A stretch of DNA of 64,000 bases from Mycolicibacterium aromaticivorans JS19b1 = JCM 16368 (GCF_000559085.1 NZ_JALN02000001.1:3534001-3598000); one strand, 5' to 3'; positions 49,700-60,230 are shown, numbered from the stretch's first letter. Program-made: numbers and translations. The notes: generated from the letters alone by a model not told the origin.

Positions 49700-50416
49700 T
49701 CAGGTGCCCATCAGTGTGCGCCACTGGTCCAAGTTCGACGCCTTGTAGACGTAGTTGGACCGTTTGACCTCGGACAGCGCGGCGCTGGGCTCGATCGAGT
49801 ACCAGTGCCCGGGGAACACCGTCGGATCGCCGGAAAGCGCCGCCAGCTGCTGAAGACTGCGAAACATCTCGTCGACGTCGCCGCCGGGGAAGTCGGTACG
49901 TCCGCAACCGTCCAGGAACAGCGTGTCGCCGGCCACCAGACGACCGTCGAGCAGGAAGCATTGACTGCCCGGTGTGTGGCCGGGAGTGTGCAGCAGCTCG
50001 ATGTCGATGGCGCCGACGGAGACCTTGTCGCCGTGCTCGTGCGCGGTCAGGCTACTCATCGGGATGCCGGTGACCCGCGAAACCCAGAGTGCTTCGTGGG
50101 TGTTGACGTGGACCGGGACCTCGACCCGCTCGAGCAACTCGGCCAGGCCTGCGAGGGTGAAGCCCATCATCGATCCGCCGACGTGATCGGGGTGGTGGTG
50201 GGTGACCAGCACTCCGGACAAATGCATACCGTCGGCCTCGAGCGCCTCGACCAGCTCGCCGGCTGCATAGGCCGGATCGACCACGAAGGCGTCGCCGGTT
50301 TCCCGGTCACCGATCAGGTAGGCGAAGTTGCGCATCTGCTGCGCCATCATGTCGCCGGCGGCGAAATCACGGCCGGAGAGCAGCTGGCGGAAATACAGAC
50401 GGTCCGTTGATGCCAT
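49700..50416 (-). CDS. metallo-beta-lactamase-fold hydrolase (glyoxalase II-like)
   Basis: A 238-aa MBL-fold protein with the metal motif THHHPDH (HxHxDH), HTPGHTPGSQ, GDTLFLDGCGRTDFPGGD and FPGHWYS. This is the glyoxalase II / persulfide dioxygenase-like type; M. tuberculosis has a homologue in the same place before the tRNA-Thr gene. ATG 50416 is the start. It may hydrolyse a thioester or oxidise a persulfide in the cytosol. Confidence 0.85.
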   Translation of the reverse strand: MASTDRLYFRQLLSGRDFAAGDMMAQQMRNFAYLIGDRETGDAFVVDPAYAAGELVEALEADGMHLSGVLVTHHHPDHVGGSMMGFTLAGLAELLERVEVPVHVNTHEALWVSRVTGIPMSSLTAHEHGDKVSVGAIDIELLHTPGHTPGSQCFLLDGRLVAGDTLFLDGCGRTDFPGGDVDEMFRSLQQLAALSGDPTVFPGHWYSIEPSAALSEVKRSNYVYKASNLDQWRTLMGT

Positions 50417-50491
50417 GGCCTTACAGTAAGCGTGCTCGCTCGACGAGCTCAGCGTGGCCCGGGCGGCCAATCGGGGTCCCCATCGAGCGGT

Positions 50492-50521
50492 TTGGCTGAG
50501 CCCATCCGCAGGCTGTACCCT
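50492..50521 (+). promoter_or_regulatory. candidate promoter of the tRNA-Thr/tRNA-Met/rpmG unit
   Basis: TTGGCT (50492-50497), 18 nt, TACCCT (50516-50521), then about 37 nt to the tRNA. Typical sigma-A spacing, moderate match. Confidence 0.4.
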
Positions 50522-50558
50522 CTTTAAGGCCCACGGCTGTTCGTCGCTCGCGGGTCAG

Positions 50559-50631
50559 GCCCCCTTAGCTCAGTCGGCAGAGCGTTTCCATGGTAAGGAA
50601 AAGGTCAACGGTTCGATTCCGTTAGGGGGCT
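50559..50631 (+). tRNA. tRNA-Thr (GGT)
   Basis: A 73-nt cloverleaf: acceptor GCCCCCT pairs with AGGGGGC, D arm GCTCAGTCGGCAGAGC, anticodon stem TTTCC/GGAAA around loop ATGGTAA (anticodon GGT), T arm AACGG-TTCGATT-CCGTT. No encoded CCA. Confidence 0.95.
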
Positions 50632-50695
50632 CGGTGGACACTCGGATCTCGTGGCTGACCTCTGGGCGCCGCGGAACTCCGCAAGTGCCTATCGG

Positions 50696-50769
50696 GGCGG
50701 TGTAGCTCAGCTGGTTAGAGCGCACGACTCATAATCGTGAGGTCGGGAGATCGAGCCTCCCCACCGCTA
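50696..50769 (+). tRNA. tRNA-Met (CAT)
   Basis: A 74-nt cloverleaf: acceptor GGCGGTG with CACCGCT, D arm GCTCAGCTGGTTAGAGC, anticodon stem CACGA/TCGTG around CTCATAA (anticodon CAT), T arm GGGAG-ATCGAGC-CTCCC. First acceptor pair is G-U, so it is the elongator rather than the initiator type by appearance. Confidence 0.93.
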
Positions 50770-50809
50770 CAGGTAGACGCAAACGAGAACGTGAAAGAAG
50801 GCAACGAAC

Positions 50810-50977
50810 GTGGCCTCCAGTACCGACGTACGGCCGAAGATCACCTTGGCCTGCGAGGTGTGCAAGCACCGCAACTACATCACCAAGAAGAACCGTCGTA
50901 ACGACCCCGACCGGCTCGAGCTGAAGAAGTTCTGCCCGAACTGCGGCCAGCATCAGCCGCACAAAGAGTCGCGCTGA
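50810..50977 (+). CDS. rpmG: 50S ribosomal protein L33
   Basis: A 55-aa L33 protein: [19 protein letters not shown], then [18 protein letters not shown]. The CxxC pairs (CEVC and CPNC) are a zinc-ribbon form of L33. It starts at GTG 50810 after AGAAGG. L33 sits in the large subunit near the E site. It lies 40 nt after tRNA-Met, as in the rpmG2-hadABC region of M. tuberculosis. Confidence 0.95.
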   Translation: MASSTDVRPKITLACEVCKHRNYITKKNRRNDPDRLELKKFCPNCGQHQPHKESR

Positions 50978-50978
50978 T

Positions 50979-51011
50979 TTCGCCTGGCCGTCGCGACGAC
51001 GGCCAGGCGAA
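50979..51011. terminator. strong hairpin between rpmG and hadA
   Basis: A perfect 15-bp stem, TTCGCCTGGCCGTCG (50979-50993) with 50997-51011, and CGA loop, directly after the rpmG stop. It would limit read-through from the tRNA/rpmG unit into hadABC. Confidence 0.85.
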
Positions 51012-51044
51012 CAGTGCCGAGGTTGACTAGATAGGTCCTGCTCC

Positions 51045-51524
51045 GTGGCTTTGTCCCAAGAATTCGTCGGGCGACATTTTCGCTATCCCGACTATTACTT
51101 GGTCGAGCGAGAAAAGATCCGCGAGCACGCCAGATCCATCCAGAACTCCGATCCGGCGTTCTTCTCCGACGAGGCCGCCGCCGAGCTGGGCTACGACGAC
51201 ATTCTGGCGCCGCTGACGTTCACGTCGATGCTGGGCTACGCCGCTCAGACCGCCTTCTTCGAGCACGCCAACATCGGGATCACCGACAAGCAGATCGTGC
51301 AGATCGATCAGGTTCTGAAGTTTTTCAAGCCGATCAAGGCCGGCGACAAGCTCTACTGTGACGTCTACGTCCACGAGATTCGGCAGGCGCACGGCACCGA
51401 CATCATTGTCACCAAGAACGTTGTCAGTAATCAGGATGACGAGGTAGTACAGGAGACCTACACGACGCTCGCCGGGCGGAGTGAGGAAGACGGAGAGAGT
51501 GGCTTCAACGATGGCACTGCGTGA
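51045..51524 (+). CDS. hadA: (3R)-hydroxyacyl-ACP dehydratase subunit HadA
   Basis: A 159-aa hot-dog-fold protein that pairs with HadB to dehydrate beta-hydroxyacyl-AcpM in FAS-II mycolate elongation. HadA is the substrate-stabilising half. FVGRHFRYPDYYLVEREKI start and YDDILAPLTFTSMLGY match the family. GTG 51045 start. It overlaps hadB by 14 bp. HadA is the target of thiacetazone and isoxyl in M. tuberculosis. Confidence 0.95.
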   Translation: MALSQEFVGRHFRYPDYYLVEREKIREHARSIQNSDPAFFSDEAAAELGYDDILAPLTFTSMLGYAAQTAFFEHANIGITDKQIVQIDQVLKFFKPIKAGDKLYCDVYVHEIRQAHGTDIIVTKNVVSNQDDEVVQETYTTLAGRSEEDGESGFNDGTA

Positions 51525-51939
51525 GTTCAGCTCGGTCAAAGTGGGTGAGGAGCTGCCGGAACGGGTCATCACCCTGACCCGCGCCGACCTGGTCAACTAC
51601 GCCGGCGTGTCCGGCGATCTGAACCCGATCCACTGGGACGACGAAATCGCGAAGCAGGTCGGTCTGGATACCGCGATCGCGCACGGGATGCTCACCATGG
51701 GTCTCGGCGGCGGCTACGTGACCAACTGGCTCGGTGACCCTGGCGCGGTGACCGAGTTCAATGTGCGATTCACCGCGATCGTGCCGGTGCCAAACGATGG
51801 TGTGGGTGCCGAGATCGTGTTCACCGGCAAGGTGAAGTCGGCTGACCCCGAGACCAAGACCGTGACGATCGCGCTGATCGCCACGACGGGTGGGAAGAAG
51901 ATCTTCGGCCGCGCCGTCGCGATTGCGAAGTTGGCGTAA
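51511..51939 (+). CDS. hadB: (3R)-hydroxyacyl-ACP dehydratase catalytic subunit HadB
   Basis: A 142-aa hydratase subunit carrying the catalytic motif YAGVSGDLNPIHWDDEIA (Asp and His of the hydratase-2 type) and GMLTMGLGGGYV. ATG 51511 (MALREFSSVKVG) agrees with M. tuberculosis HadB. It forms active dimers with HadA and with HadC; both flank it in one operon. Confidence 0.96.
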   Translation: MALREFSSVKVGEELPERVITLTRADLVNYAGVSGDLNPIHWDDEIAKQVGLDTAIAHGMLTMGLGGGYVTNWLGDPGAVTEFNVRFTAIVPVPNDGVGAEIVFTGKVKSADPETKTVTIALIATTGGKKIFGRAVAIAKLA

Positions 51940-51941
51940 CC

Positions 51942-52454
51942 ATGGCGCTTAAAACTGATATCCGGGGAATGGTCTGGGAGTATCCCGACACCTTCGTGGT
52001 GGGCCGTGAGCAGGTTCGCCAGTACGCCAAGTCGGTGAAAGCGACCGATCCGGCCTCGCTCGACGACAAGGCAGCGGCCGAGCTCGGCCACGCCGGTCTG
52101 GTCGCACCGCCGACGTTCATGTCGATCCTGGCGGTGATGATCCAGAACCACTTCTTCCAGCACGTCGACGTCGGTCTGGAGACGATGCAGATCGTCCAGG
52201 TGGATCAGAAGTTCAAGTTCTACCGGCCTATCGTCGAGGGTGACGCCGTCCGCGGCACGATGTACATCGAGTCGGTCGAGGAGCGGTTCGGCGCCGATAT
52301 CGTCACCACCCGCAACGTCCTCATCGACCAGCACGGCGAGATGATCATGGAGTCATTCACCACGCTGATGGGGCACGAGGGTGACAACTCGATCTCGGCA
52401 GGCTGGGATCCGGAGACGGGTCAGGTCCTACGCAAGCCGGTCGTCCACGACTAA
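51942..52454 (+). CDS. hadC: (3R)-hydroxyacyl-ACP dehydratase subunit HadC
   Basis: A 170-aa paralogue of HadA that pairs with HadB for later, longer-chain cycles of meromycolate elongation. GLVAPPTFMSILAVM and QKFKFYRPIVEGD correspond to HadA segments. It starts 2 bp after hadB. The order hadA-hadB-hadC is the mycolate-producer hallmark. Confidence 0.95.
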   Translation: MALKTDIRGMVWEYPDTFVVGREQVRQYAKSVKATDPASLDDKAAAELGHAGLVAPPTFMSILAVMIQNHFFQHVDVGLETMQIVQVDQKFKFYRPIVEGDAVRGTMYIESVEERFGADIVTTRNVLIDQHGEMIMESFTTLMGHEGDNSISAGWDPETGQVLRKPVVHD

Positions 52455-52645
52455 CAACGGATTAACACCTGCCTGGTGTGCCGTTGTACACTCGGACCTC
52501 GGGGTTTTCCCAGATAAGCGCGCTGTCCGTCGGTTCGGGTTTGACCGAACGGGGAGCGCGCGAATCATGTGGGGGTAAACCGCCGGGGAACGGCGACAAC
52601 GACGAGCCCGAGCTTGCGAAGGTGAGGAGTGTCGCAGTCAGACAG

Positions 52646-52718
<73 letters not shown>

Positions 52719-52818
52719 CTTCAACTGAATAAAGCTGGAATGAACATGGTGGACACTGGAGGGTGCACACCGGGCTGGGTACTCCAGCCCATACGTACTC
52801 GACACAAAGGAGCATGCG

Positions 52819-53271
52819 GTGAGCGACGAGCGCGAAAGTGCTGACGCCGCAGGCGCAGGCGACGGTTCTTTGGCTGGTACCGAGGACACCAACGGCGGTC
52901 AGACCGTCGTGGTGACCCGCCCCGCGCGTCCCACCGGCAAGCGGTCCCGGCGCGCCGGAGCCACTGCGCTGGCCGAGCCGGAGGAAGTCGAATCGACCGC
53001 CGAAGAACTCGGCGTCGAGGACAAACCCGGCAAGAAGACGAAGGCCAAGAAGAAGAAGAAGGCCAAGTCCGGGCCCTCGCGTAACCCCATCCTGTTCGTC
53101 TGGAACTACCTCAAGCAGGTCGTCGCCGAGCTGCGCAAGGTGATCTGGCCCAACCGCAAGCAGATGGTCAGCTACACCACCGTGGTTCTGTTGTTCCTGG
53201 CCTTCATGGTCGCCCTGATCGGTGGGGTCGACCTCGGCCTGGCCAAGCTTGTGCTGTGGGTGTTGGGTTAG
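52819..53271 (+). CDS. secE: preprotein translocase subunit SecE
   Basis: A 150-aa single-pass SecE. The first 90 residues are a long acidic then Lys-rich extension ([12 protein letters not shown]), common in mycobacteria. The SecE core [22 protein letters not shown] is followed by the membrane helix (about 122-146). SecE clamps SecY in the translocon. It precedes nusG, the standard order. Confidence 0.96.
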   Translation: MSDERESADAAGAGDGSLAGTEDTNGGQTVVVTRPARPTGKRSRRAGATALAEPEEVESTAEELGVEDKPGKKTKAKKKKKAKSGPSRNPILFVWNYLKQVVAELRKVIWPNRKQMVSYTTVVLLFLAFMVALIGGVDLGLAKLVLWVLG

Positions 53272-53291
53272 CGAACCCTGACGTTTTTTAG

Positions 53292-54074
<783 letters not shown>

Positions 54075-54111
54075 TCGCTGTCTGCGATCGCTAGAAAGGA
54101 AACAACCCCGA

Positions 54112-54540
54112 ATGGCCCCGAAGAAAAAGGTCGCCGGGCTGATCAAGCTGCAGATCCAGGCCGGGCAGGCCAACCCCGCCCCGCCGGTCGGCCCTGCGCT
54201 CGGCCAGCATGGCGTCAACATCATGGAGTTCTGCAAGGCGTACAACGCCGCGACGGAAAACCAGCGCGGCAACGTCATCCCCGTGGAGATCACCGTCTAC
54301 GAGGACCGCAGCTTCACTTTCGCGCTGAAGACCCCGCCCGCCGCGCGGTTGCTGCTTAAGGCTGCCGGCGTGCAAAAGGGCTCGGCCGAGCCGCACAAGA
54401 CCAAGGTTGCGAAGGTCACCTGGGATCAGGTGCGCGAGATCGCCGAGACCAAGAAGGAAGATCTCAACGCCAACGACATCGATCAGGCTGCCAAGATCAT
54501 CGCCGGCACCGCCCGGTCGATGGGCATCACTGTCGAGTAG
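54112..54540 (+). CDS. rplK: 50S ribosomal protein L11
   Basis: A 142-aa L11 with [42 protein letters not shown] and the C-terminal rRNA-binding part. Full family length. L11 forms the GTPase-associated stalk base and is needed for the stringent response. It pairs with rplA downstream; in many bacteria L1 represses this operon. Confidence 0.98.
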   Translation: MAPKKKVAGLIKLQIQAGQANPAPPVGPALGQHGVNIMEFCKAYNAATENQRGNVIPVEITVYEDRSFTFALKTPPAARLLLKAAGVQKGSAEPHKTKVAKVTWDQVREIAETKKEDLNANDIDQAAKIIAGTARSMGITVE

Positions 54541-54642
54541 CTCGCCGGATCGACCAGACAGAAGTCGAACAAGCACCGCAGGCACGCGTGGGAGGACCAG
54601 CTTCGGTCCGCGAACCACGACCTCATCAATTAGGAGAACGAA

Positions 54643-55353
54643 ATGAGCAAGACGAGCAAGGCCTACCGCGAAGCCGCGGAGAAGGTCGACAAGGCCAAGC
54701 TTTACTCACCGCTGGAAGCCGCGAAGCTCGCCAAGGAGACGTCGTCGAAGAAGCAGGACGCGACCGTCGAGGTGGCGATCCGGCTCGGCGTCGACCCGCG
54801 TAAGGCCGACCAGATGGTCCGCGGCACGGTCAACCTGCCCAACGGCACGGGTAAGACCGCGCGCGTCGCCGTGTTCGCGGTGGGGGAGAAGGCCGAGCAG
54901 GCCAAGGAAGCCGGTGCGGACATCGTTGGCAGTGACGACCTGATCGAGCTGATCCAGGGCGGCATGCTGGACTTCGACGCGGCGATCGCCACCCCGGATC
55001 AGATGGCCAAGGTCGGTCGCATCGCCCGCGTGCTGGGCCCGCGCGGTTTGATGCCGAACCCCAAGACCGGCACCGTCACCCCGGATGTGGCCAAGGCCGT
55101 CACCGACATCAAGGGCGGCAAGATCAACTTCCGCGTCGACAAGCAGGCCAACCTGCACTTCGTGATCGGCAAGGCGTCGTTCGACGAGAAGAAGCTGGCC
55201 GAGAACTACGGCGCCGCGCTCGACGAGATCCTGCGTGCCAAGCCGTCGTCGTCCAAGGGCCGCTACCTGAAGAAGATCACCGTCTCGACGACCACGGGCC
55301 CGGGCATCCCGGTCGACCCGGCCGTCACCCGGAACTTCACCGAAGAGGCGTAA
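54643..55353 (+). CDS. rplA: 50S ribosomal protein L1
   Basis: A 236-aa L1 of normal length: KRYREA-type start [64 protein letters not shown] and the final VDPA. L1 binds 23S rRNA and its own mRNA leader. AGGAG ribosome site upstream. Confidence 0.98.
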   Translation: MSKTSKAYREAAEKVDKAKLYSPLEAAKLAKETSSKKQDATVEVAIRLGVDPRKADQMVRGTVNLPNGTGKTARVAVFAVGEKAEQAKEAGADIVGSDDLIELIQGGMLDFDAAIATPDQMAKVGRIARVLGPRGLMPNPKTGTVTPDVAKAVTDIKGGKINFRVDKQANLHFVIGKASFDEKKLAENYGAALDEILRAKPSSSKGRYLKKITVSTTTGPGIPVDPAVTRNFTEEA

Positions 55354-55367
55354 CGCTTTTCGACCGG

Positions 55368-55393
55368 TGGCCGTCTACTTCGGTAGGCGGCCA
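55368..55393. terminator. terminator after rplA
   Basis: An 11-bp stem TGGCCGTCTAC / GTAGGCGGCCA (55368-55378 and 55383-55393; one wobble) closed by a UUCG tetraloop, 14 bp after the rplA stop. The end of the conserved ribosomal block. Confidence 0.85.
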
Positions 55394-55406
55394 TTTGTCG
55401 TTTCCG

Positions 55407-56447
55407 CTACGCAGTGGGGTCGATCGGTATACGGATCGTGGCGAGCAGGGCTCGGTGGTCTGAGCCCGGTACTTCGATGGTGCGCACCGATTCGGCCGCA
55501 GCGTTGCGGGTGAGCACATGGTCGATGGTGATCAGCGGCGGAAATATCCGGTTGGAGGGGAACGTCGGGGCGAACCCTGATCCGCTCTGTTCGACTGCGT
55601 CGCGGTAACCGTTGGTGAGTAGGTCGCGGAACTGGCGCATATCTGGGGTGCTGTTGTAGTCGCCGCCGATGATGACTGCGCCCCGTCGAGCGATAACGGC
55701 GAAGCTGTCCAATTGTGTTTTCGCGCTGACCATTCCGGTTCGCCAGCCGTCGATGGTATTACTTCTTCCGGCAACGGGCGAGTAGACATGCACACTCGCG
55801 AGAACGGGATCGAAGCGCAGACCCGGTACCAGCAGGCGTGCCGCCGGAATGCTTACACCCTCTTCTTCGTCTCTAGTTGACGCGAGGATGTCGAGAGGAT
55901 ATCGACTCCATATCCCTGCGCCCCCGGCACCAGGCGCAGGGATGAGGTGCGAGTACGGGAACGTTGCGTCGATTCCTGACTGCTTTAGACGTTGAATCGC
56001 TTCGGGAGTCAGCTCTGAAACGGTAACGACATCGGCATTTTCTTTGGTCAGGTTGACGATGAAGGCTGGATCCGCTTGTCCGTAGCGGAGATTCGAGGAG
56101 AGCACCCGAATGTTTTGGTAGGTGCCGGTGATAGGCGGTTGGCCGATGTAGTACCACGAAATCTGAACTGCGATGCTGACTCCCACTACGCCGGCGGCGA
56201 GCACGGTCAGCAGAATTCGTCGGCATGAAATAGCCACCAGCAAGCCTGCGAGAGCCGCCAACGGCGTGTAGGGCGATCCGACAGCCAGGATGAGGCCTGG
56301 AATATTCGATATCGGTTGGGTGCGCGCGAAGACAGAAGCAATAGTAAGAAGCACGCTGACGATGACAAGTAGCGTGACGAGCGGTCGGCTGCTTTTCTTT
56401 TTCTTATCGAGGGGGCGACCCTCACCTATGCGCTGCGAGTTGATCAA
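55407..56447 (-). CDS. membrane-anchored endonuclease/exonuclease/phosphatase (EEP) protein
   Basis: A 346-aa protein with a cytosolic Lys-rich start (KKKKSSRP), three membrane helices (about 22-42, 47-72, 78-98) and a C-terminal EEP domain outside the membrane: LSSNLRYG, VVTVSELTPEAIQRLK (metal Glu), GDYNSTPDMRQFRD (Asp/Asn) and IDHVLTRN...GSDHRALLATI (catalytic His). Such enzymes cleave phosphodiesters. It overlaps the phosphatase gene by 4 bp, so the two are co-expressed and may serve polysaccharide or cell-wall lipid turnover. Confidence 0.82.
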   Translation of the reverse strand: MINSQRIGEGRPLDKKKKSSRPLVTLLVIVSVLLTIASVFARTQPISNIPGLILAVGSPYTPLAALAGLLVAISCRRILLTVLAAGVVGVSIAVQISWYYIGQPPITGTYQNIRVLSSNLRYGQADPAFIVNLTKENADVVTVSELTPEAIQRLKQSGIDATFPYSHLIPAPGAGGAGIWSRYPLDILASTRDEEEGVSIPAARLLVPGLRFDPVLASVHVYSPVAGRSNTIDGWRTGMVSAKTQLDSFAVIARRGAVIIGGDYNSTPDMRQFRDLLTNGYRDAVEQSGSGFAPTFPSNRIFPPLITIDHVLTRNAAAESVRTIEVPGSDHRALLATIRIPIDPTA

Positions 56448-56962
56448 TCGCGCTTGCAGAGTGTGAGTATCGGGGGGAGGAGCTCGGCGATTTGTGTGCC
56501 GACCCGTGCGAAGAACTCGGAGTCCTGACCGATCGGGTCAGGAATGTCTCGGGCAGCACCCGAAGCCAGGTGCGGGCGTAGGGCCGCGAGGTCTGCGACA
56601 TTCTTTGCCTTTCGCTCCGACACTAATAGGGAGGCTTCGCTCAGCGTGAACGTCTTGTGTAGTTGGCGTGGAGCTAGACCCAGAACCGAGTCACGATGTG
56701 CTCTCGTCATAGCGATGACAAGGTCCGCGTCGCCAGCGATGCGCGGTGTGAGCTGTCGTGCGGCGAAATCGGACGGGTCGCCGCCGAGGTGCTCGACCAC
56801 GCGAGCCGCCTCAGGGTGGATGGGATTTCCGATAACAGCCCGGATCCCTGCGCTGGACGTGGTGAGTGCCGCTATCCGCAATTGAGAGCCCAGAACAAAG
56901 GCGAGTCGCTCCGCCATCGGTGACCGGCAGATGTTTCCCGTGCAAACAAACAAGATGTGCAG
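56444..56962 (-). CDS. low-molecular-weight protein-tyrosine phosphatase, probable CTG start
   Basis: A 172-aa LMW-PTP with the P-loop CTGNICRSP (C-x5-R-S) at the N-terminus and the general-acid motif DIPDPIG. The reading frame has no ATG. The canonical start of the family, MHILFVCTGN, corresponds here to CTG CAC ATC TTG TTT; CTG at 56962 lies 7-8 nt after GGGAGGGAG, whereas TTG at 56953 is 16 nt away. LMW-PTPs such as Wzb control exopolysaccharide export by dephosphorylating a tyrosine kinase; no such kinase is visible here. Confidence 0.82.
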   Translation of the reverse strand: MHILFVCTGNICRSPMAERLAFVLGSQLRIAALTTSSAGIRAVIGNPIHPEAARVVEHLGGDPSDFAARQLTPRIAGDADLVIAMTRAHRDSVLGLAPRQLHKTFTLSEASLLVSERKAKNVADLAALRPHLASGAARDIPDPIGQDSEFFARVGTQIAELLPPILTLCKRD

Positions 56963-57905
56963 AGCCGACTCCCTCCCGCCGGACTAACCTACTGTTTTCC
57001 CGTGCTGCTCGCGCCGTCAGAATGAAGAGTCTTCCCACCACCGCTGTACCGGCAATATATATCGATCTTTTCGCAGCAATGTCCGCACCCGATCTTCGAC
57101 GATCCTAGAGTCCAGATCTCAACACTTTGCCGTGGCCGGTAGATGAATCTGTCCCTGCGCTCCCGCTCAACTGCCCAATTGAAGCTACGGTGCCTAGCTC
57201 TAGCAGGGACTTTACCGCCCATGTGGGCTTCGTCACATAAACCTCTGCCTGCAAACGGCCTCATAGTTCTTTCGAGACTACGTCGGCGTCGCCGAGCGAA
57301 GTTTGGCAACCGACCAGATCGTTGCCCTAGTGCGGCAAGGGGCGCCAAACGATTTCCAATGGTCCAGATTCCGACAGGACTGTACCGCGCGCGAAGCAGA
57401 TATTCTGGGCTCGCGCCCCGGTCGTTACGCGGCTATCGCTTAGGCGACGTTAGCGACGAGACCAGTGCACTACACGATTGCTTCGGGAACGTCCGTTTGC
57501 GCCATCGACTGGTTATGACCGCGACGTTGAACGTTGCGGGAGCGTTGCTGAATTGCGTCGACGCTGCGGCGAACGAAGGTCAAAGCGTCTCAGTCTCGAG
57601 GGTCGGCGCTTCGACGCAGCAACTCCGCGTAATCGCCTGTGACAAGCGTGATCAGCTGGGGTGGCAAATTTTGTGGGGTGCCAGGCAAATCAGCTCATCG
57701 AGGTACACGGCGGGTTCGGCGGTGATAGCGTTACCACATCTGCCAGGGGTGGCGCTTCGGGGAGACGGCCGGTAAGTCGGATCTCACTTTCTTGGGCGAC
57801 GCCTCGTGTCAGCTTTCGACAGCCGACCGGCGTTGCACAGCTGCGTCAGGTCGGACGTCGTAATTTATCGGAAACGCTCAGAAGGCGGCGGAACCGAGGG
57901 GGGAC
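56963..57905. other. 943-bp region without an intact gene
   Basis: Between the divergent phosphatase and the UXS-UGDH genes. The open frames here lack ribosome sites and family features. A frame at about 57265-57445 (FFRDYVGVAERSLATDQIVA, then LVRQGAPNDFQWSRFRQDC) reads like coding DNA but has no start codon and is enclosed by stops, so it may be a gene relic. GC content is lower than in the ribosomal block. Confidence 0.45.
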
Positions 57906-60230
57906 ATGCGGCGACGCGCGGTTGTAACGGGTGGTGCGGGGTTTGTCGGCTCGCACCTCGCGGAGCGGTTGTTGGCGCATGGCATCGACGTGGTCTGCTT
58001 AGACAACTTCGTGACCGGTTCGGCCGATAATGTCGCTCACCTACAGGGACATGACGGATTCCGGCTGGTGAAGGTCGATGTCAGCGACTACATCTCCGTC
58101 CCGGGGCCGGTTGACTACGTCCTCCATTTCGCGTCGCCCGCGTCACCTGTCGACTACGCGGAGCTGCCGATCCAGACCATGAAGGCTGGTTCCCTGGGGA
58201 CGCTGCACACCTTGGGACTGGCGAAGGAAAAGGGTGCCCGGTACCTCCTCGCGTCAACGTCGGAGACGTATGGAGACCCGCTCGTTCATCCGCAGCCCGA
58301 GAGCTATTGGGGCAATGTCAATCCTGTTGGGCCGCGGGCGTGCTACGACGAGGCGAAGCGCTTCGCCGAGGCTCTCACGATGTCTTATCGGAGAAAGCAC
58401 GGCGTCAATACCGCGATCATGCGGATCTTCAATACATACGGCCCCCGCATGCGCCCTGACGACGGTCGCGCAATCCCGAACTTTGTCAACCAGGCGCTGG
58501 CGAACATACCGATCACCGTTCATGGCGACGGCAGTCAAACGCGCTCGGTCTGTCATGTCGACGACCTGGTTGAGGGCGCTTTGCGGTTGTTGTTCTCCGA
58601 TCTCGCCGGGCCGGTCAACATCGGGAATCCACACGAAGTCACGATGCTGGAGCTGGCCGAACTCATCCGCGAACTTGCCGGGTCCGATTCCCCGGTGGAG
58701 TTCACCGCACGTCCCCAGGATGATCCATCCCAGCGCCAGCCTGACATCACGCTCGCGCGCACCGAATTGCACTGGGAGCCAACGGTCGACGTGCGCGACG
58801 GGCTGAGGGAAACCATCGCATGGTTCCGCAATCGGGCGGACCTGGGAGTCAAAGCCGGCGATTCCGTAGCGTCACAGACTAACGTCGAGGTTGACCGCCG
58901 TCGACATAAGGTCGCCGTCATCGGGACCGGCTATGTCGGAGCGGTCACTTCAACCTGCTTGGCGTTCCTTGGGCATTCGGTATGCGGCCTTGACATTGAT
59001 CCGGTACGCGCAGGCCAACTCAACGACGGTCAAGTTCCCTTCCATGAGCCTGGCCTGCCCGAATTGCTGCTGGAGACTCTGAGGACTGGTCGCCTACGGT
59101 TCACCGACCGTCCGGCCGAAGCCCTTGCTGATGCGGACTTTGTTTTCCTCTGCGTCGGAACGCCGCCGGGTTCCGACGGTGCGCCGGATCTGGCGCAGCT
59201 GGAAAGTGCCATCCAATCGCTGGCGCCGCATCTGCGCAGCGATGCGGTGATCGTCAACAAGTCCACCGTGCCGGTCGGTTCAGGCAACTGGACGCGCACG
59301 ATTCTGGAAGACGCACTCGAGGGCAATCGCCAGTTGTCCTTCCACGTCGTCTCCAATCCGGAATTCCTGCGCGAAGGCTCCGCGATTGCGGACTTCATCT
59401 ATCCCGATCGAATTGTGTTGGGCGGCAACGCGTCAGATGTCAGTCGGGTCGCTGAGCTCTATCGACCGGTGCTCGACCAATCGTTCGAAGGGGGACGGCG
59501 AGGCCGTCGTCCGACCCTGATCACTACCGAATTGGCCTCGGCCGAAATGATCAAGTACGCGGCGAACGCATTTCTCGCAACGAAGATCAGCTTCGCGAAT
59601 GAGATGGCGCAGCTGTGCGAGTTGTTTGGTGCTGATGTACGTGAGGTACTTCCTGCCATCGGTGCGGACCACCGTGTCGGAAACGCTTTCCTGAACCCCG
59701 GAGTCGGTTGGGGCGGTTCATGTTTCGGCAAGGATGTCTCGGCGCTGATCTCGTCCGGCGAGGAATACGGCTACCTGCCGTCGATGCTTCAAGCGACGGT
59801 GGAGATCAACAAGATGCAGCGGGCCCGGACGGTCCGCAAGCTCCAACGAGAGCTTCACATTTTGAAGGGCCGTCGGATCGCATTGTTTGGGCTGACTTTC
59901 AAGCCCGGTACAGATGACTTGCGCGATGCGCCGGCGTTGGACATTGCGCGGCGGCTACTGTCCGCCGGTGCGGTGGTCTCCGCTTTCGACCCTGTCGTGA
60001 AAACTCTGCCCGAGGAATTCCGAGCGGTTCGGCTCGCGCGAGACGTTTACGAGGCGGCTGACCGGGTGGATGCCGTTGTCGTGACGACGGAATGGCCCGA
60101 GTTTGCCCTCATCGACCCTGCCGAGCTGCGGAGGGTCATGCGCGGCGACCTCGTAGTCGACGGCCGGAACTGTCTATCCGAAGCGAGCTTTGCCACGTCA
60201 GGCCTACGATTGATTGGCTTCGGCTGGTGA
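57906..60230 (+). CDS. bifunctional UDP-glucuronate decarboxylase / UDP-glucose 6-dehydrogenase fusion
   Basis: A 774-aa fusion. Residues 1 to about 320 are an extended SDR of the UDP-xylose-synthase type: GGAGFVGSH (9-17), [32 protein letters not shown], catalytic Tyr147/Lys151 in YDEAKR, and [16 protein letters not shown]. Residues about 335-774 are a complete UDP-glucose dehydrogenase: GTGYVGA (from 340), [46 protein letters not shown], nucleophile Cys606 in [11 protein letters not shown] and [16 protein letters not shown]. Together they would turn UDP-glucose into UDP-glucuronate and then UDP-xylose. ATG 57906 follows a GAGGGGGG ribosome site. Confidence 0.9.
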   Translation: MRRRAVVTGGAGFVGSHLAERLLAHGIDVVCLDNFVTGSADNVAHLQGHDGFRLVKVDVSDYISVPGPVDYVLHFASPASPVDYAELPIQTMKAGSLGTLHTLGLAKEKGARYLLASTSETYGDPLVHPQPESYWGNVNPVGPRACYDEAKRFAEALTMSYRRKHGVNTAIMRIFNTYGPRMRPDDGRAIPNFVNQALANIPITVHGDGSQTRSVCHVDDLVEGALRLLFSDLAGPVNIGNPHEVTMLELAELIRELAGSDSPVEFTARPQDDPSQRQPDITLARTELHWEPTVDVRDGLRETIAWFRNRADLGVKAGDSVASQTNVEVDRRRHKVAVIGTGYVGAVTSTCLAFLGHSVCGLDIDPVRAGQLNDGQVPFHEPGLPELLLETLRTGRLRFTDRPAEALADADFVFLCVGTPPGSDGAPDLAQLESAIQSLAPHLRSDAVIVNKSTVPVGSGNWTRTILEDALEGNRQLSFHVVSNPEFLREGSAIADFIYPDRIVLGGNASDVSRVAELYRPVLDQSFEGGRRGRRPTLITTELASAEMIKYAANAFLATKISFANEMAQLCELFGADVREVLPAIGADHRVGNAFLNPGVGWGGSCFGKDVSALISSGEEYGYLPSMLQATVEINKMQRARTVRKLQRELHILKGRRIALFGLTFKPGTDDLRDAPALDIARRLLSAGAVVSAFDPVVKTLPEEFRAVRLARDVYEAADRVDAVVVTTEWPEFALIDPAELRRVMRGDLVVDGRNCLSEASFATSGLRLIGFGW

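Noticed and set aside
48900..49700. A prophage or integrative element around the GH25-like gene
   Set aside because: No integrase, terminase, capsid, tail or att-type repeat longer than 14 bp; neighbours are ordinary chromosomal genes.
50559..50769. tRNA genes as an insertion site for a mobile element
   Set aside because: Gene order around them is the conserved mycobacterial order and no repeat of the tRNA 3' end was seen in the window.
57143..57775. 210-codon frame in the gap before the UXS-UGDH gene
   Set aside because: Arg/Ser-rich composition, no ribosome site, and a more coding-like relic lies in a different frame of the same stretch.
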